From the NCBI RefSeq assembly GCF_029227915.1, contig NC_079882.1, positions 8,122,001 to 8,186,000 of the forward strand: a stretch of 64,000 bases of DNA, given 5' to 3'. Numbering within the stretch: position 1 is the stretch's first letter; each line of letters begins with the position of its first letter. Below are positions 1-13,300 of this stretch, piece by piece. The notes beneath the pieces are model-generated. The model ran no database searches. It was not told where the DNA came from and saw only the letters and a program-made list of their open reading frames with translations. The stretch is from Hydractinia symbiolongicarpus (taxonomy: Eukaryota > Cnidaria > Hydrozoa > Anthoathecata > Hydractiniidae). The position numbers were made by a program, and so were the translations under genes.

Positions 1-368
1 AGTGCTTTGTTATCAATTATTGTACAAGCAAAGTCACGGAATTCGTTTAAAAGTTTTAATTTATTGTTTGTGTCTTTTAAATGAGATTAACAACAAACCA
101 TTTCGCGAAACATACCATAAATTTTATAAGTTTTTGAGTGGACACTTCCACAGAATTTATTTTTTAGCCTTTTTACAAACCTTTAGTGATAAAAAGCAGA
201 ATAAATTTAAGTAAATTCTCCATGGTTTTAAATTACTAGTTTAACTATATAGTTGAGCATTTCAGAAAACATACTCAAAAATTGTTTGCTGGATTTTCAT
301 TTACCCAAAAAAGCAGAATAAAACAACAGACAAAAAACATAAGAACAACTGAAAAACAGAAACGTTAC

Positions 369-1323
369 CTTTCTCACATCGTTCCCCTATGATTAAATTC
401 GGACAAATGCACTCATACTCATCGTTTTCCCTAATTTTACATTCTCCTCCATTTAAACAAGGATTTGGATCACATATTGCCTACAATATAATAATAGATA
501 ATATCACATTGGCTTAAAAATGATAAAGTAAATCAGCTTTGAAGGGTGCGGAATAATTAACCGAGATTGAGTCTCTTCTTTGACAACTTTTTTATAGCTT
601 TCTTGTAACCTTGGTAGAAACGTCAAACCTGTCTAATAGGGACAGCTGTAGCAAAGTAAAATGTTCACTATATAGGCGCTTGAATTTTCTGGGTTTTGGG
701 ACAAAAAAAGTGACGCCGAAGTTTGAATTTTATTTTGGCAGAAACGTAAGTTATAGTCAGATATTCGCTATGTATAACATGCTGATAGGTTTGACACAAA
801 ACATATACTTCTTCTGGGACTGTCTTGCAAAAATATTATTGCTAAATTATTCAAAGTTTCAGAATTATCTTTGCTACTTATTTTAAATTGACCGAGTTTC
901 TACTTAAATGAAAAGCTGTGCTAAAACAGGATTTGAACCGCAAAGATATTGCTAAATCGTCACGTAACCCACAATTTGCTGTCAGATAATTCTAAAATAT
1001 TTCACCTCCCTCAAGAGATATACTTTCCAATCTGCTGTTGGCTGTAATAATTCCACTGCTTCGAAATGCACTTCTGTAAAAAATTCACAGCCTTTTTTAT
1101 TTTGGTGGAAATTTATTCCGAAACAATTGTTCCTCCTTGCACATAATTGAACGCAGTGTATCAGACTGGAAACTAAAATTTCTGAAGTCGTCGCTGTTAA
1201 CACTCTCTTGTCCTCGAACTGCAAATTCGCAAAAGCTTTGAAGATGCCATGCTGTTTTGGTGTAACTATTTGAAATGCCAAAGGAACTAATATAACTACC
1301 AGAGAGAAACGATTTGCTTTCAT
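369..1323 (-). CDS. PAN/apple-EGF secreted protein, copy A (5' part, continues off the left edge)
   Basis: Two exons read on the minus strand: 1323-1006 and 480-369. Exon 1 starts with ATG at 1323, gives a hydrophobic signal peptide (MKANRFSLVVILVPLAF) and a PAN/apple-like module with Cys spacing CVQLCARRNNCFGINF then a later Cys. Its donor is GAG|GTGAAA. Exon 2 is a 112-nt EGF-like exon (CDPNPCLNGGEC... CICPN...GERCEK) with good splice sites on both sides. Copies B and C have the same exon structure and the same 112-nt second exon, and both follow it with a pentraxin-like exon; here that exon would lie beyond base 1. PAN and EGF modules usually bind proteins or sugars outside the cell; the actual ligand is unknown. 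The gene is head-to-head with the first visible alpha2/delta exon, 230 bp away. Confidence 0.8.
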
Positions 1324-1553
1324 ATTAGCATTTTATTTTTTACTTTGAAAATAAAATCTTCTTTATTTTGACCTTAAAGAATTTTTTTCATCTCGTCGTT
1401 AGGTTATTTCCAACAACGGTTTTTATTAATACAAAGGAAGAACATATGTATTTCTTTCTTTTGACAAAATTAAAGTCAAATAAACGAAGTAAGTATTATG
1501 TAAATGTTATTTTTCTTCATCGTATGTAATAAATATTCTCTTTTATTCATTAG

Positions 1554-4500
1554 TTAACCAAGAGTATGATAGATGAGGAGGAGGGTTATAAAACGTTCGA
1601 GGTGACAATTGTTGGACCAGTTTATAAGCAAGTAAGGTTTGATGCACCTGCTTTTATTGAGCATTGTTGTTTATACTCTTACAATAACATATTTAAAGTG
1701 TTAAATTTGGCATATACTTGAGAAAAATAATCATTGATATCAAGAGTGTTATACTATTTTTTTATGGAATCGTTATTAAAAAATAATTGGTAGTCAATCA
1801 TGAAGTACTGAGAGTTAATACAACGACCTCGGTTCTCCCATGTGGAATTAACTTTTAATGTTCCTACCTTCTATATTCAGCCCTTGTCTGTCTCTGTATA
1901 AACTACCGAGTGTTACCGCGTAAAAAACGCAGATATTTTTATTAACAACCAAACTGATAGCTTTTCTGATGTCTTTCATTATCGGAAATAAAAAATCGAT
2001 TTTTCACAAAACCTATATATTTTGTTTTAGAAAAGAGCTCATTGCGTCAATATGACATTTTATTACAAACATACACTGAATACACCGTTTTCGTAAGTAA
2101 AAAACAAAAAACAAAAACAATTTTGTTGTTAGTTTAAAGATTCTATAACTCTTATCGTAGAAGATTCTTTTAGTTGGCTCTAAGAGGACTTAAAATCAAA
2201 TATACTCCATCCGACCTTATAATTTTTAATAATAACGTTATCTTGAATTTTTCTTATTGTGATATTCTTCAGCTATTTATGTGTGTGTCTGTTTTTTTAG
2301 CTATTATATTTAACACTCAATGTTTTTATTGAACTTTTTATTACTTGTATATATAGAACATTTAGAATAATTTAATTTAGTAAAGTGATAGCTCGAAAAA
2401 AAAAAAAAAAAAATTACCAGAATTTAAACATGCATTCTTATTCCTGTCAATGTATATAATATTACTCCAGGACTTTTAAAAATATATAATTTATGGTAAG
2501 CCAAAACAATTTAAATGGTATACAAAACTTTTAATCTTGTTTTTTGTTTTAGGGCTGGCATTGTGCTTCCAACATACAGTGCCATTACATACAAACTGGT
2601 AGAAGAAAAGTTAAATATATCAAAAGGTCAGTAAAACATAATTAAATCTAAATAATTTTCGTGTCACTTCCCTTTACCACCTTTTATTGATATTAGGATT
2701 GGAATCGATTTCGCGAGATATGAAGAATTTCAACAGAATAGCTTCACCATGGTAGGATATTTTTATATTTCTTTACATTGCATTTTCTTCTGCTCATACA
2801 TGAAGTATAGCATTCATTGCAATAAAAATTCTGCTCACTACTGAGTAACGAACTTTCTGTTTTAGGCCATACTGCAACTATAGCTCAATGAAAGAATCAT
2901 ACACCCCTGCGACAAAAAAAGTTTATCCAGACCTTCAAGAAATACTCACAAATATCAATAACAAACCACAAAATGTTGAAACAAAATGTATAGTCCCTAT
3001 ATTTTTTCTGGTAGTCCACTATCACACTTAAATCTTTGAAGTGAGATCTTTGAAGTTTAGCATATGCAATAAGTTAATGGTTAGATTAATTAAATACTGT
3101 TCTGGCACTCAAATAGGATATTTGAATACACAATTTCATCTCTTATTTTTGCATCTACATGCAAATACAACGTTATCAATATGTATTTGTTTTGTGAAAG
3201 TTCTTGACATAGCCTTTCTGCTAAACCATTACCATTCCATATTTAGGTGATATGTATTTGTTTGGTCGAGTTTTACTTGATTCAATATCCATTGACGATA
3301 CGGCTTTCCGCAAATGGAATGCAACAGAATTGAATTTGTGAGTGATTTTTTAAAACAATACAGTCCTAATAAGTCATTGGCCGTTTCTTAACTACCCAAT
3401 TTGTTTGCTTCATTGTAAATAATATTTCTGTTAAAATACTTTTTAGACACGGCGTCAATACAATATTTATTTCCACATATTCCGGGTATTCGTTAGTACT
3501 TAACACAAGGTAAAAAATTTTATTTTATTTTAGAAGAGTTTATATGAATACATGGTTTTCAAGATATTTTCGAAATGATAGATTTATGTATTACAGCGAA
3601 ACCTCTCTAAAGTGGAGATTCTCAATAGCAGAAATTTCTGTTATTAGATGGGCCCTTTATAAGAGAGAGCATTTGGGTTGAATTTAAGCTAAAGAAAAGA
3701 GAACATAAGTAGAATTTATTTTTTTATTTATCCCTTAAAGATTTTTACATCAGTTAGCTTGTTTGCTCAGAAAATGGTACTACGTTAACATCTACTATTA
3801 ATTTCTATTACTTTTAGTATAGGTAAGGGGTTAGGTAAAAGAATTAGTGGGTTAAGGGTTAGTTAAGTGGTTAATTTTTTGTTGAGTCACATTACGCTTG
3901 AGTTTCGCTTTTTTTCCATCCCTGTGTGCGCACGTACAGTGGTTTTTAGAATGTAGTTGGAAAACCAGAACCATGCATTCTGTTTAGTCTAACAAACGTG
4001 TCGTCGATACCAAGCATTACCAATGATGATGTTCAACAAAATGAGTTTTACAAACGTGCAGTGTCAACGCATGACAGCGAACATTTTATCTTTGAAGCAG
4101 GTAAGACTGATATTGAAATTGAAGAAGGAGCGTGTATTGAAAAAAATGCTTTTTCTTAACATAATGCGCTAATTAAATTTACCAAAATAGGTTTGAAATA
4201 GTTCCATTCTCTATGTAAAAAGCACTGTCATCAGAATTAAAGGGAGCAAATATAGATAACTGTAATGTAGTATATAAATCATCAACGCAGAATAAGATTG
4301 CCTTAAAGGAGACCAAACTACCTTTGCTTGAAATAAAACTTTGCAAACATTTGTTTAGGGGAAGACGACGCAGTTACTATCAGTTCACCTATTTTTCCTG
4401 AAAATTCATTAATACATACAGCAGGTAGGATAATTTATGAATGCTCAACAATAATCCAAGTGCCGTAACTGGCAACTTTAAACTCTTAGTTGGCTATAAA

Positions 4501-7280
4501 CGCATAACTTGCACATGTCTCTCCCATATAAAGTATCGTCCAACATTTTTTGTCGTACTGCGGCACTTCAATCCTTTACAGCGGCATTTTTGTTAAGTTT
4601 TTCAGTTGAATTCATTCGCACATTAAAGAATCCGTTATTTACGTACACGAATTAATACAGAAAATTGTGTTTAGTATTAGGTTTGAGTATCACACCTACG
4701 TTTCTACAAAGCGTGATCGAAAAAGTTGCAGTAAACGCTTCAGTAAGAGGATAATTTTATAATGTTACATTAATTTGCTTAATGTATTGTTATGCGATGG
4801 CCTGCGGAGGTATAGAAAATAAGCCATGCTGACGATAGCAAGAGTTAGAACGGTTTGAGGTTTCTGTAAATGATTGCTTGCGGCACGATTCTTGGAATTT
4901 AGCATTTATGCCAATGTTCTAAGCCGGATTGTAGATTGTTTGATCCCATTTGCATATTTTGAGCTCCCCCCCCCCCCTTAGCGCTTAGCAAGCACTTTTC
5001 AACGTAGGACTTGTGTGTTAACGCTTGTAAACGCTATTTTTTTCACCCAACAAATAACCGCCTTCATTAAATTTGAGCCACGGTTATTGACTAAGGACAG
5101 GATCTAGTTGGTCCAAGTTTGGTACCGTTGAGTAGCCACATTTTCATCCTCTTTCTAACACATGGGAGCACTTTTCATTACAACCTGGTCCTCAGGAGAT
5201 ATAGCGCTCCAACGGTAGAGCTGATTTTGCCTGACCGTAGCCATTATTTCCGAGACCCGTACTTTAAGGGCTAATGAAAGATTGAACGAAAGTCCAGAAT
5301 GCTCAAAACGAGTCAGTTGGACAACCCGACATCGCATTTAAATGGTTAAACTGGCATTTTTATTCTTCCAGTATCGCAGTTAACGTGTATTTTTGACGTT
5401 TTCAGGAATACATTTATATACTTGACGAAGAAGGGTATGTGGTTTACACAAATGAAGACGCTATAACAAAGGTATTATTTTTAACACACGTCATCATTTT
5501 GAATAAAGTTGAAAAGATTATTGTGGTAACAGGAGTCAGGTATTTTAATGTGGTACTAAGAAAATTTGCACAATGTAACTTTTATAGTCAACCTCAAGCT
5601 GGCCTGAAAGTTGGCCAACATTTGAGCATTAATTTGACTCTGTCGTGCTGATGCTTAAAAAACACGTATAATAATATATTGTACCTGTGAAAACTTTACT
5701 AGGACTTTAATAAAAGGTAAATTTATTTTGTAATTCCTTAATATTTAGCACAATGGCGCGTTCTTTGGAAAACTTCAAGGAGATGTGATGAGATATTTGG
5801 TGAAAAAAGACATTTTTTTTGAGTAAGCTAAAAGTTATGTATGCAAATCACGCACATGTTTAAATTATGCTATTGTAGCAGTCTGTTTTACTATCTTTAT
5901 TTAACACTACGTTTTCCAATTGTAGGACACAGAACTTAGATCATCAAGCTAAATGTTTGGGACCAAGTTCAACTTCGAGTGACTCAGCAAGACCATTAAG
6001 TAATGTAAGTAAGATCATATACAATATTGTTATAAAACAGAGATTATGTTTTGGATCAATTAGTGAGGTATTCTGATTAACTTTATAGCCATTCCAACTG
6101 TTGTTTTCATTCCTGGCAACAAATTTCATAAGGTAATACATTTTGTCAAATTATCAACTCAGAAATTTTTATGTTCAATATTTTACTTTTAATTTCTTTT
6201 TTAGCATTCTACTGCACATAAAACTTTCTTTATTTAACATGATCACACACACGTTGGTTAAATCTGACGATATTTCAGAAGGATTTGTTCCTTGTGTTAC
6301 TGGAATGCGGTTTTACAAAGTGAACCACGGCCAACTGCCATTTCATGGTAAGTTTACTTTTACTCCTCTGTTTTTTCTTCCTACTTTTCCATCTGGAAAT
6401 GTCGTGATCGCTTCACGCGATTTTTAATTTGCTAGACGAAAAATGCCGTATGAACCCGAATAATAACTACTGATAATTTGTAACAGAACATTTTAATTTT
6501 TAATTTTTAAAAACTGATATTGGTATTGTAAGTTGTTAAACAAATAAAATGGTGTTATAGAGTTCTCTTTAAAAAGTTATAAAAGTCGGTAACAAACTTA
6601 CTACGTTCTTGTGAAATTTTTGAATTGTCAATGTGAACAGTACTGAATTAAAAGTGGAATGAGTGCTCGAACTTACAACATAATGTCCAAATTCTCTACC
6701 ACATCATTACATGTTCTGCTCTTTGATTTGGATGCTATTGAAATGCGGGCGTCACGCATCATGAAGAAACTTGCGTCAATATATATTGTTAGAGTTATTG
6801 CTGCAGCAGTCTTCCAGAACACTTTCGATTTCAGAAAAAAAAGGTTAAGCATTGTGCTAAAGATACTTCAAATGTCGGAGTCACCACTTCAGCATTGGAA
6901 TAACGCACTTTCAGCGAATAAGCAATCCTCTTAGAGCACCAAAACTATAATACCACGAAAATTATACGAAGTTGTACTGTTTAATTAAAAAAATGATAAT
7001 TTAAAGTATTTATCATTATTCTTAATATTTTTTAGATGATATCGAGATTGGAGATTGTGTCAAATCATTTTATATTGATAAGATACCAATGACTAACTTG
7101 GTTCTGGTTGTTGTAAATAGAGTACAAAATCCTTGTTCCAAACCTGATTGGAAGCTGCTTAGAAATCCGTATAAAAATATCCTTTTCTTCTGTAACTATC
7201 GAGTTTTTAGTTTTAATGCAAAAATATATAGATCCAAAAGTTTAAATCGTAATTCAGAAGGAGTCGATGTGAATTTATGA
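1554..7280 (+). CDS. Voltage-gated calcium channel alpha2/delta-like subunit, C-terminal part
   Basis: Sixteen exons keep one frame for 480 codons: 1554-1631, 2031-2092, 2553-2626, 2697-2751, 2866-2987, 3247-3337, 3447-3509, 3988-4100, 4359-4424, 4675-4742, 5406-5471, 5749-5822, 5926-6004, 6089-6132, 6205-6347, 7036-7280. The order of motifs follows animal alpha2/delta proteins: MIDEEEGYKTF, GIVLPTYS, a PYCNY Cys motif, FGRVLLDS, NEFYKRAVS, YILDEEGYVVYTNED, then GAFFGKLQGDVMRYLV and a Cys-containing DHQAKC. These are the Cache and VGCC_alpha2 parts of the extracellular subunit that helps traffic and tune calcium channels. The signal peptide and VWA/MIDAS half must lie upstream of base 1554 or be lost: exon 1 opens in phase 0 in mid-protein. 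The last exon ends at a stop at 7278 with no hydrophobic C-terminal segment or GPI-type tail, unlike vertebrate relatives; an undetected further exon is possible. Confidence 0.85.
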
Positions 7281-7401
7281 CTTAATTTTCGGGAAAAAGC
7301 ACTGGAAACTCTAAATGAGTCAGTTAAAACAACTTCTCAATGTATATTTGATTTTACAAACTAAAAGTGAATTTCTATTTCCCTTCTTTAAAGTTTGCTA
7401 T

Positions 7402-7407
7402 AATAAA
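7402..7407 (+). terminator. Candidate polyadenylation signal AATAAA
   Basis: An AATAAA hexamer lies about 120 bp after the stop codon of the alpha2/delta-like gene. AATAAA is common by chance in sequence this AT-rich, so this is only a position-based guess. Confidence 0.3.
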
Positions 7408-10324
7408 TAATTATTTTGTAGTGCCAAAAATTTTTTAAATATCCGAGGGTTTAGTAATAAATTTTTTACAAAAACAATTCCTTACATAAAATTAAGAATT
7501 TAGCAAAAATGCTTGATTGTTTTAGGTTTTTGACTTATCTCAGAACTGTAATAAAACCCCCTGCTATTCAAATTGCACTAGATTTAATTCTTTTCTTGAC
7601 AAGCGTTTTTACTAGAAAATTTACCGCCGGGATATAATCACAGAAAATTACTTCCATCTTGTTACAAGGTAACTTGCCATCTTCTTATTCTTTATGTTCT
7701 TTATCTTGCAATTATTATTCTTTATTATCTTTTATTTATTTTTATTAAAAAATATGTATAAAACATAATATTCTGCAGTTTATGTACGTTTACGGTTTTT
7801 AACGAAAGAAACGCGTTTTTTGCCATAACCACTAAACAAACTAATTCAATTTTTGTCACTTATAGTAGCCAATAACTCTGTCACAAAAACAATCACCTTA
7901 AACCTATTTCTTTTAGGACGAAGAATTCGGTGATTGCAGTTTCAATACCCACATTAAATCTTCATCACGTTTCATAATGTTAGCTGTTATACTCTCTATG
8001 TTGATTTTTCGATGAGAATACAACACGAACACGGATGAGTTACAACGAGTGCAATTCATACTAAATGTAGTGACACACAAGAAACTAACTGTACACGGCA
8101 ATTCATGAGAAACAGTTCGCCAGTTAAGGGCAGTGGAAAAATGCTATTCAATATACGACAAACACACCACATAGAACAATGCTATTTAGTACTGGACAGG
8201 CAAACTGTGTCATACTTTGCATTTGAGCATGATCCAGTTCCATGATATGCAAGTGTAGCTTGGCATATGTTTTTATTACTAATTTAATAAATTTTTAAGC
8301 ATAACTATTTATTTTTTTATTTATCTTATCGGGGAAAAAAACGGGATAAGTAGCTAAATTTTTACTGTTCCTCCTTTTCGCTCTTTCATTCGCCAAAATT
8401 CTTTTAAAATAATAATAATAAAAAAAAAAATGCTAGCCATGTTTTCTTTTAATTTGTAGTTTTAAAAAAAAGTACATCGCTGAATATGACGCTTGAATAC
8501 CTTTTTACAAAATCTATTCTCGATATTGTTGTATATAGTTCTCTAGTTCTTATGTTAGAAATGAATGTTTTAAACTTTACTTAACGCAGAATTTTTATTC
8601 TCCGATAAGATATTTTTTATTCATTAAATGATATTGTAAATATAGATTAGTTATTTGATGAACACAACTAAAAAACAGATCCTTCTGTTAAAACAATAGG
8701 GTTTGTTAAGTGGTAAAAGACTGATGAAAAAAAATTATGGCATGGTACATTTTTGCATATTTTTTACGACCACAACTAGATACGACAATCGATCATCTAT
8801 GACTTTATTTAAATTTTGTCATGCCCATCCCTTTATCCAAAACGGATTCGCCGCTCCTCTCTACGAGATGAAATAAGCTCAAACTTAATTTAACATATTT
8901 GCTGTGCATGTAATCTTATTAGGTCGTAGAAAATGCACGTGACTAAATCAGATACATAACATTACTTTCTTCTCCTTCCCTACCCACAAGCCTGCAGTGG
9001 CAGTTCATGCAACGCTTCATGAACTATTGCACTTCATTTCCTTACCTGAGCTATAGCTATTCGCATTAAGGTTTAATGGCATAGAAACTAAATGAAAGAT
9101 CAGAATTTTTTTCCTTTTAAAGATCTTACTCAAATACCCAACTAGGAATACATTTTTTACTTGCACCAATAATGACATACCAGTAGGAGTTATAAAAGTG
9201 CAAAGAATTACTTTGAAATGAAGAAGATGAACTGAAGTTAAAGTTTATGTAAGTTTATGAAGAAATGATAATTTTCCACCTTTAAATAACTTTTTAGGTC
9301 TGGCAGTTAATTTCGCGAGTGAATGAGCATATTTATGTTTAAAATCCTACATCGTTGCCTTGCATTGAGAAAGAGTCGCATATGCTATTGAATCACTGTT
9401 GAAAAATAGTACTTGAAATAGATAATCTATAGTTAATCTATTTTTAATTGCAGTTATTTTTACATTTTACATTTTCGTTACTTTGCTTATATATAATTAC
9501 ATTGTAATAGAAAACAGATATCATGGAACTTTAAATATTTGATTTCATTCCATATTGCCCAGGTTTGTGTAAACAACTGATGCAAATCTTTATATTTAGA
9601 GCTTTATCAACAAACGTTGAAGTGTTTTTAAAACATACTGAAAACACTTGCTAATGCCGAATTTACACGGTTCATTAATTCTCAATTGCAGTAACAATAC
9701 AGCTAATGAGCCACATTGTAAAAAATAAAAATATGGTTGCAGGGATATATTGGTACAATTGAATCAAAGATGGAAATTTCCGGAAAAAAATTAATGAAAC
9801 TTTTAAGAGAGTAACTAAGAGGTATTATCACATGATGACGTAATTTTATATGTACTTATAGATATTAAAATCGCAAGTTTATTGTGTGTTTATAAATGCA
9901 AAATGGCCTGCTGGTTGAGCTCTTTCGCAGCTATTACCTTTCCATCTAACTCAGTTGCATCTAGACAGAAACCTTACTTCAACATTAACAACTTGTTACT
10001 CCGTGACGTTTTTAACTTTATCAGCATACACCTTGTGATAAAATTAACTTTCGATTGAAATTTTTATTTGTTTTTTTTTTTCAATTCATTGGCGACACCT
10101 TAAAAACTAACCTGAAAATATGTATGCTGAAGTTACTATTTGGCATAACTGCGATAGTTGTTTTCGCATTCAACAGAAAGGTTCAACAACGTTATAGGTG
10201 TAACAGAGAGTTTAGCTTCATGCCAGTAAGGGTATAGAGATATCCCTAATTACATTAGCATATAATTTGCGTAATGACCATTTTGCGTTTAATTTTAGGT
10301 ATGTTATGTAGGCAATGTTAGAAA
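7408..10324. other. Intergenic, AT-rich, no gene seen
   Basis: I see no credible exon here on either strand. The open frames (for example 7913-8101 minus and 10055-10237 plus) are short, have no recognisable motif and no matching splice partners. A pyrimidine-rich acceptor (AATTTTAG at 10291-10298) lies just before the ATG of the next gene and could end a 5' UTR intron or be a spliced-leader acceptor site. Confidence 0.5.
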
Positions 10325-13300
10325 ATGAAGATATTGTTACTGCCTATAGTGTTGTTGTTTATAACAAACACTGCATGTTGGAATTTAAATGATATATATA
10401 AACAGTTAGTTGATGGAATTAAAAATGACAAAACTGATAACCGGAACTACGAAAAACGAACAGGTAAGAATAGTTATCCAATTCAGCACTTAAGGTAATA
10501 ACTCATAAATTTATAGAAATAGGCAGAACATTTCGCTCATGTCCAAGAGAATGTAGGTTCGGTTCCTACACAAAGCCGTTGTATAGTTGGGAAGAGATTT
10601 CAAAAAAGTTCGTGCTGATGAAATGAGAGTTTTAAACACTTTAGAGCCGCCATTACGCCGCGATTGTATCTCTCCCTTACACTCTGTGTCTTCAAACTCT
10701 TGGTACCTATTCGAGAACTGACTAAACTTAAAGACCACACAACTAACTTTCACCTGCTAACGTGTTATGGAATCAGTTGTTAACTTTCTGCTTTTTTAGA
10801 AACAAATCCCCATTCTACCGAATGGAAGCAAAGGTCGTCGTCACCAGAAAACGTCGAGGTTCAATCCTATGACGTAGAAACGAAACCAATCAAAAAGAAT
10901 GTTCCATCCAAACCCGAAGAAAAAGACATCGTTATGGCCTCCTTTAGACCAACGGAAGCGATATCAAATTTTCAACATGGTGATTCTATTATGGCTTTTA
11001 ATAAAAAATATGGTGGAAAAAAACAACAGGTGTCGGCCTGGTCCGAGTGGTCTCAAAAAGCTGCTGACCCAGCAGCATTTGCGCCTATAAAACCCGAAAT
11101 TCATAACCAAGCAAGCAAAAAAACAGAGGAGGCTAAGGTTAAACCAATTCAGAAGGTTCAAGCAGTACCCTCTTCTCCCAACGTTCACAACAATGACACT
11201 ATTATAAACGATACGTCAGCACAAGTAAAAGCTGGTGAGACTTCAACCGCATCAGAAAATTCTACCATGCATTCCTCGCAAAACACGAAACTAAGCGACA
11301 CTCTTCAAGTAGCCAATGTAAAGGATCCTGCACGAAAACCAACCCAGGGTGTTGAAAAACTAATGCATAGATCAGACACCTCCAGGGAACCAGTTTATAA
11401 TAATAACGCTGACAAAGATTTGAAGTATCCAAGTCCATCATTTGAGCTTGGTTCGCATTATTCTGCGTTGTCCTCACCATCTTATGCCTCCTTAAAACAT
11501 GACGAACCTGCTCCTACTGCGCCAGTTTTAGTTGCAACTAAGAAGACAACTAAAGTAGAAAAGCCGACAGATGTTGGTATTGAAAACACTAAACTACTAA
11601 CTGAAAATACACCAACCAAAGGTTTTGCTCAAGCAAGCGAAGTTAAAAATGCAACAGGAGTTGAGATGAAGGCAGAAGAGAATCAGGAAACGGCATCTAT
11701 GTCGAAAGTAGATGAAAACAAAGAAAAAACGAAAACGTTTGAAAGTAAAGATAGTAATCTAAAACCGGAAGAGAACAAAGATGGAAGTGTATCACCTACT
11801 AGTACGCCTACTCAACAGGAGAATCTCAAGACACAACAGACAGCTCCACAACAGCAGCAAGTATTGCAAGGTATACTGATTTCATTAAGGTGTTAATTCT
11901 ATTTGTGCTCACTTTCGGTAATTTAATTGCAATATTCCAAAATCTTTACTTCTGTATAGCCATAACAACATGCCTTAAGGGAAGTTGTCATGACAAATTG
12001 CTGCTCTGTCACTACTGGATCATTTTCTTCTCCTTTCTTTTAGATCTTGCAGATTTGCCTAATATTCGTGGTATCATGTCATCGAATTTCATTGAACAAC
12101 CCTTTAAATTAGGTGAATGTAAAATTGATGCCAAGTCTGGCGTATGTGGAGTGAAATTGATTGTCGATAAGAATACGTGCGATGGTAAAGTTTCATTTAC
12201 CGCGCTGATGGCTCGCATTTTACCGAACGTTGATTTAGCAGAACCATCAAACGAGCTTATTGTTCATGGTAAATATGATGTCAACGACTTTACAATTGAT
12301 CGCTGTAAAGGGCACATATCTTTTAATCTAACATGTAGAGAGCTTTTAGATGTTATACCAAATAAATTAAGACTTTCGAAAGCCAGAATGCATTTAAACT
12401 TTAGCTACGAGCAAACACCAAAAGCCATTGGTAATTTTGACATGAAGATTGCTGGAGCGTTAGATCTAAGCATGAGAAACCGACGCTTAAACGCAATTGT
12501 GGAGAAACCAATGGCATCGACACTTTTTAAAATTGAAATGAGCACAACAGATTTGGAATTGCCTGAGTTTACACGGTTGTTTACTGAAGAAGAAATTGCT
12601 CAACAGGATCTCCCACCAGATTTAGCAACACTTGTGACTTCTTCTCTAAGAAATCCGAGAATAACAGGCTTATACGATGAAAGTGGTGCTTTTGAATTTC
12701 TCGCTGTTGCCAAAAGCCCTGCGTCTATATTTCCATCACAACCTATGGTTTATGTCATCATACAAAAGCCACGGCTAGGGAAAGTAGTTTCTGGTTTAAT
12801 AGCAAGTTTCGACAGCGCTTTGTATCAGTCATTTTTATCGAGTATACTGAATCAAGATTTGTCTAAAATACCACTGTTCAATGACGTCAGAACAGACATG
12901 GCGATTGGTATTTCACCGGATGGATTATTTGTGGTCAAAGATGATAATTTTAATAAAGAAGTGGGTTCCTTATTTAACACTGGAAAGACAATTAAAAAGG
13001 GACTAACCGTTAAGGCTCGACTACCAATAAAAAAATTAATAGGTGAACAGAACAGTCAGAATCTTCCAGAGACCATATTAATTAACGTTGAAGTTAAAGG
13101 CAACAGGATGCATATTGAGTTTCCAGATGATTTTCAAGTGCCCTTATCTCGAGTTGCTGAATTATTTGCACAACGTGGGCAGGATCTGAACATACCAAAA
13201 CAAACGAATATTGATGATACACAGCTACTCATAAAAACTTATGAAATTGACAATATTGATAAGAAGTCGTTAACTGTACATTTCACGTCAAATACACCTA

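Noticed and set aside
3595-3690. CAGCGAAACCTCTCTAAAGTGG, resembling the end of a pogo/Tigger-type transposon
   Set aside because: Only one end could be seen and no partner or target duplication was found, so it is not listed as an element.
5155-5337. Minus-strand open frame with a tRNA A-box-like stretch (GGTAGAGC)
   Set aside because: No B box or tRNA fold follows, and it lies inside an intron of the alpha2/delta-like gene.
10511-10753. B-box-like GTAGGTTCGGTTCCTAC within an open frame, possible tRNA gene
   Set aside because: The T-arm-like stem is present but no matching A box or acceptor stem; at most an old SINE fragment in an intron.
11036-11056. WSEWS motif, as in thrombospondin type-1 repeats
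   Set aside because: None of the six Cys of a TSP1 repeat follows; the motif lies in a low-complexity region.
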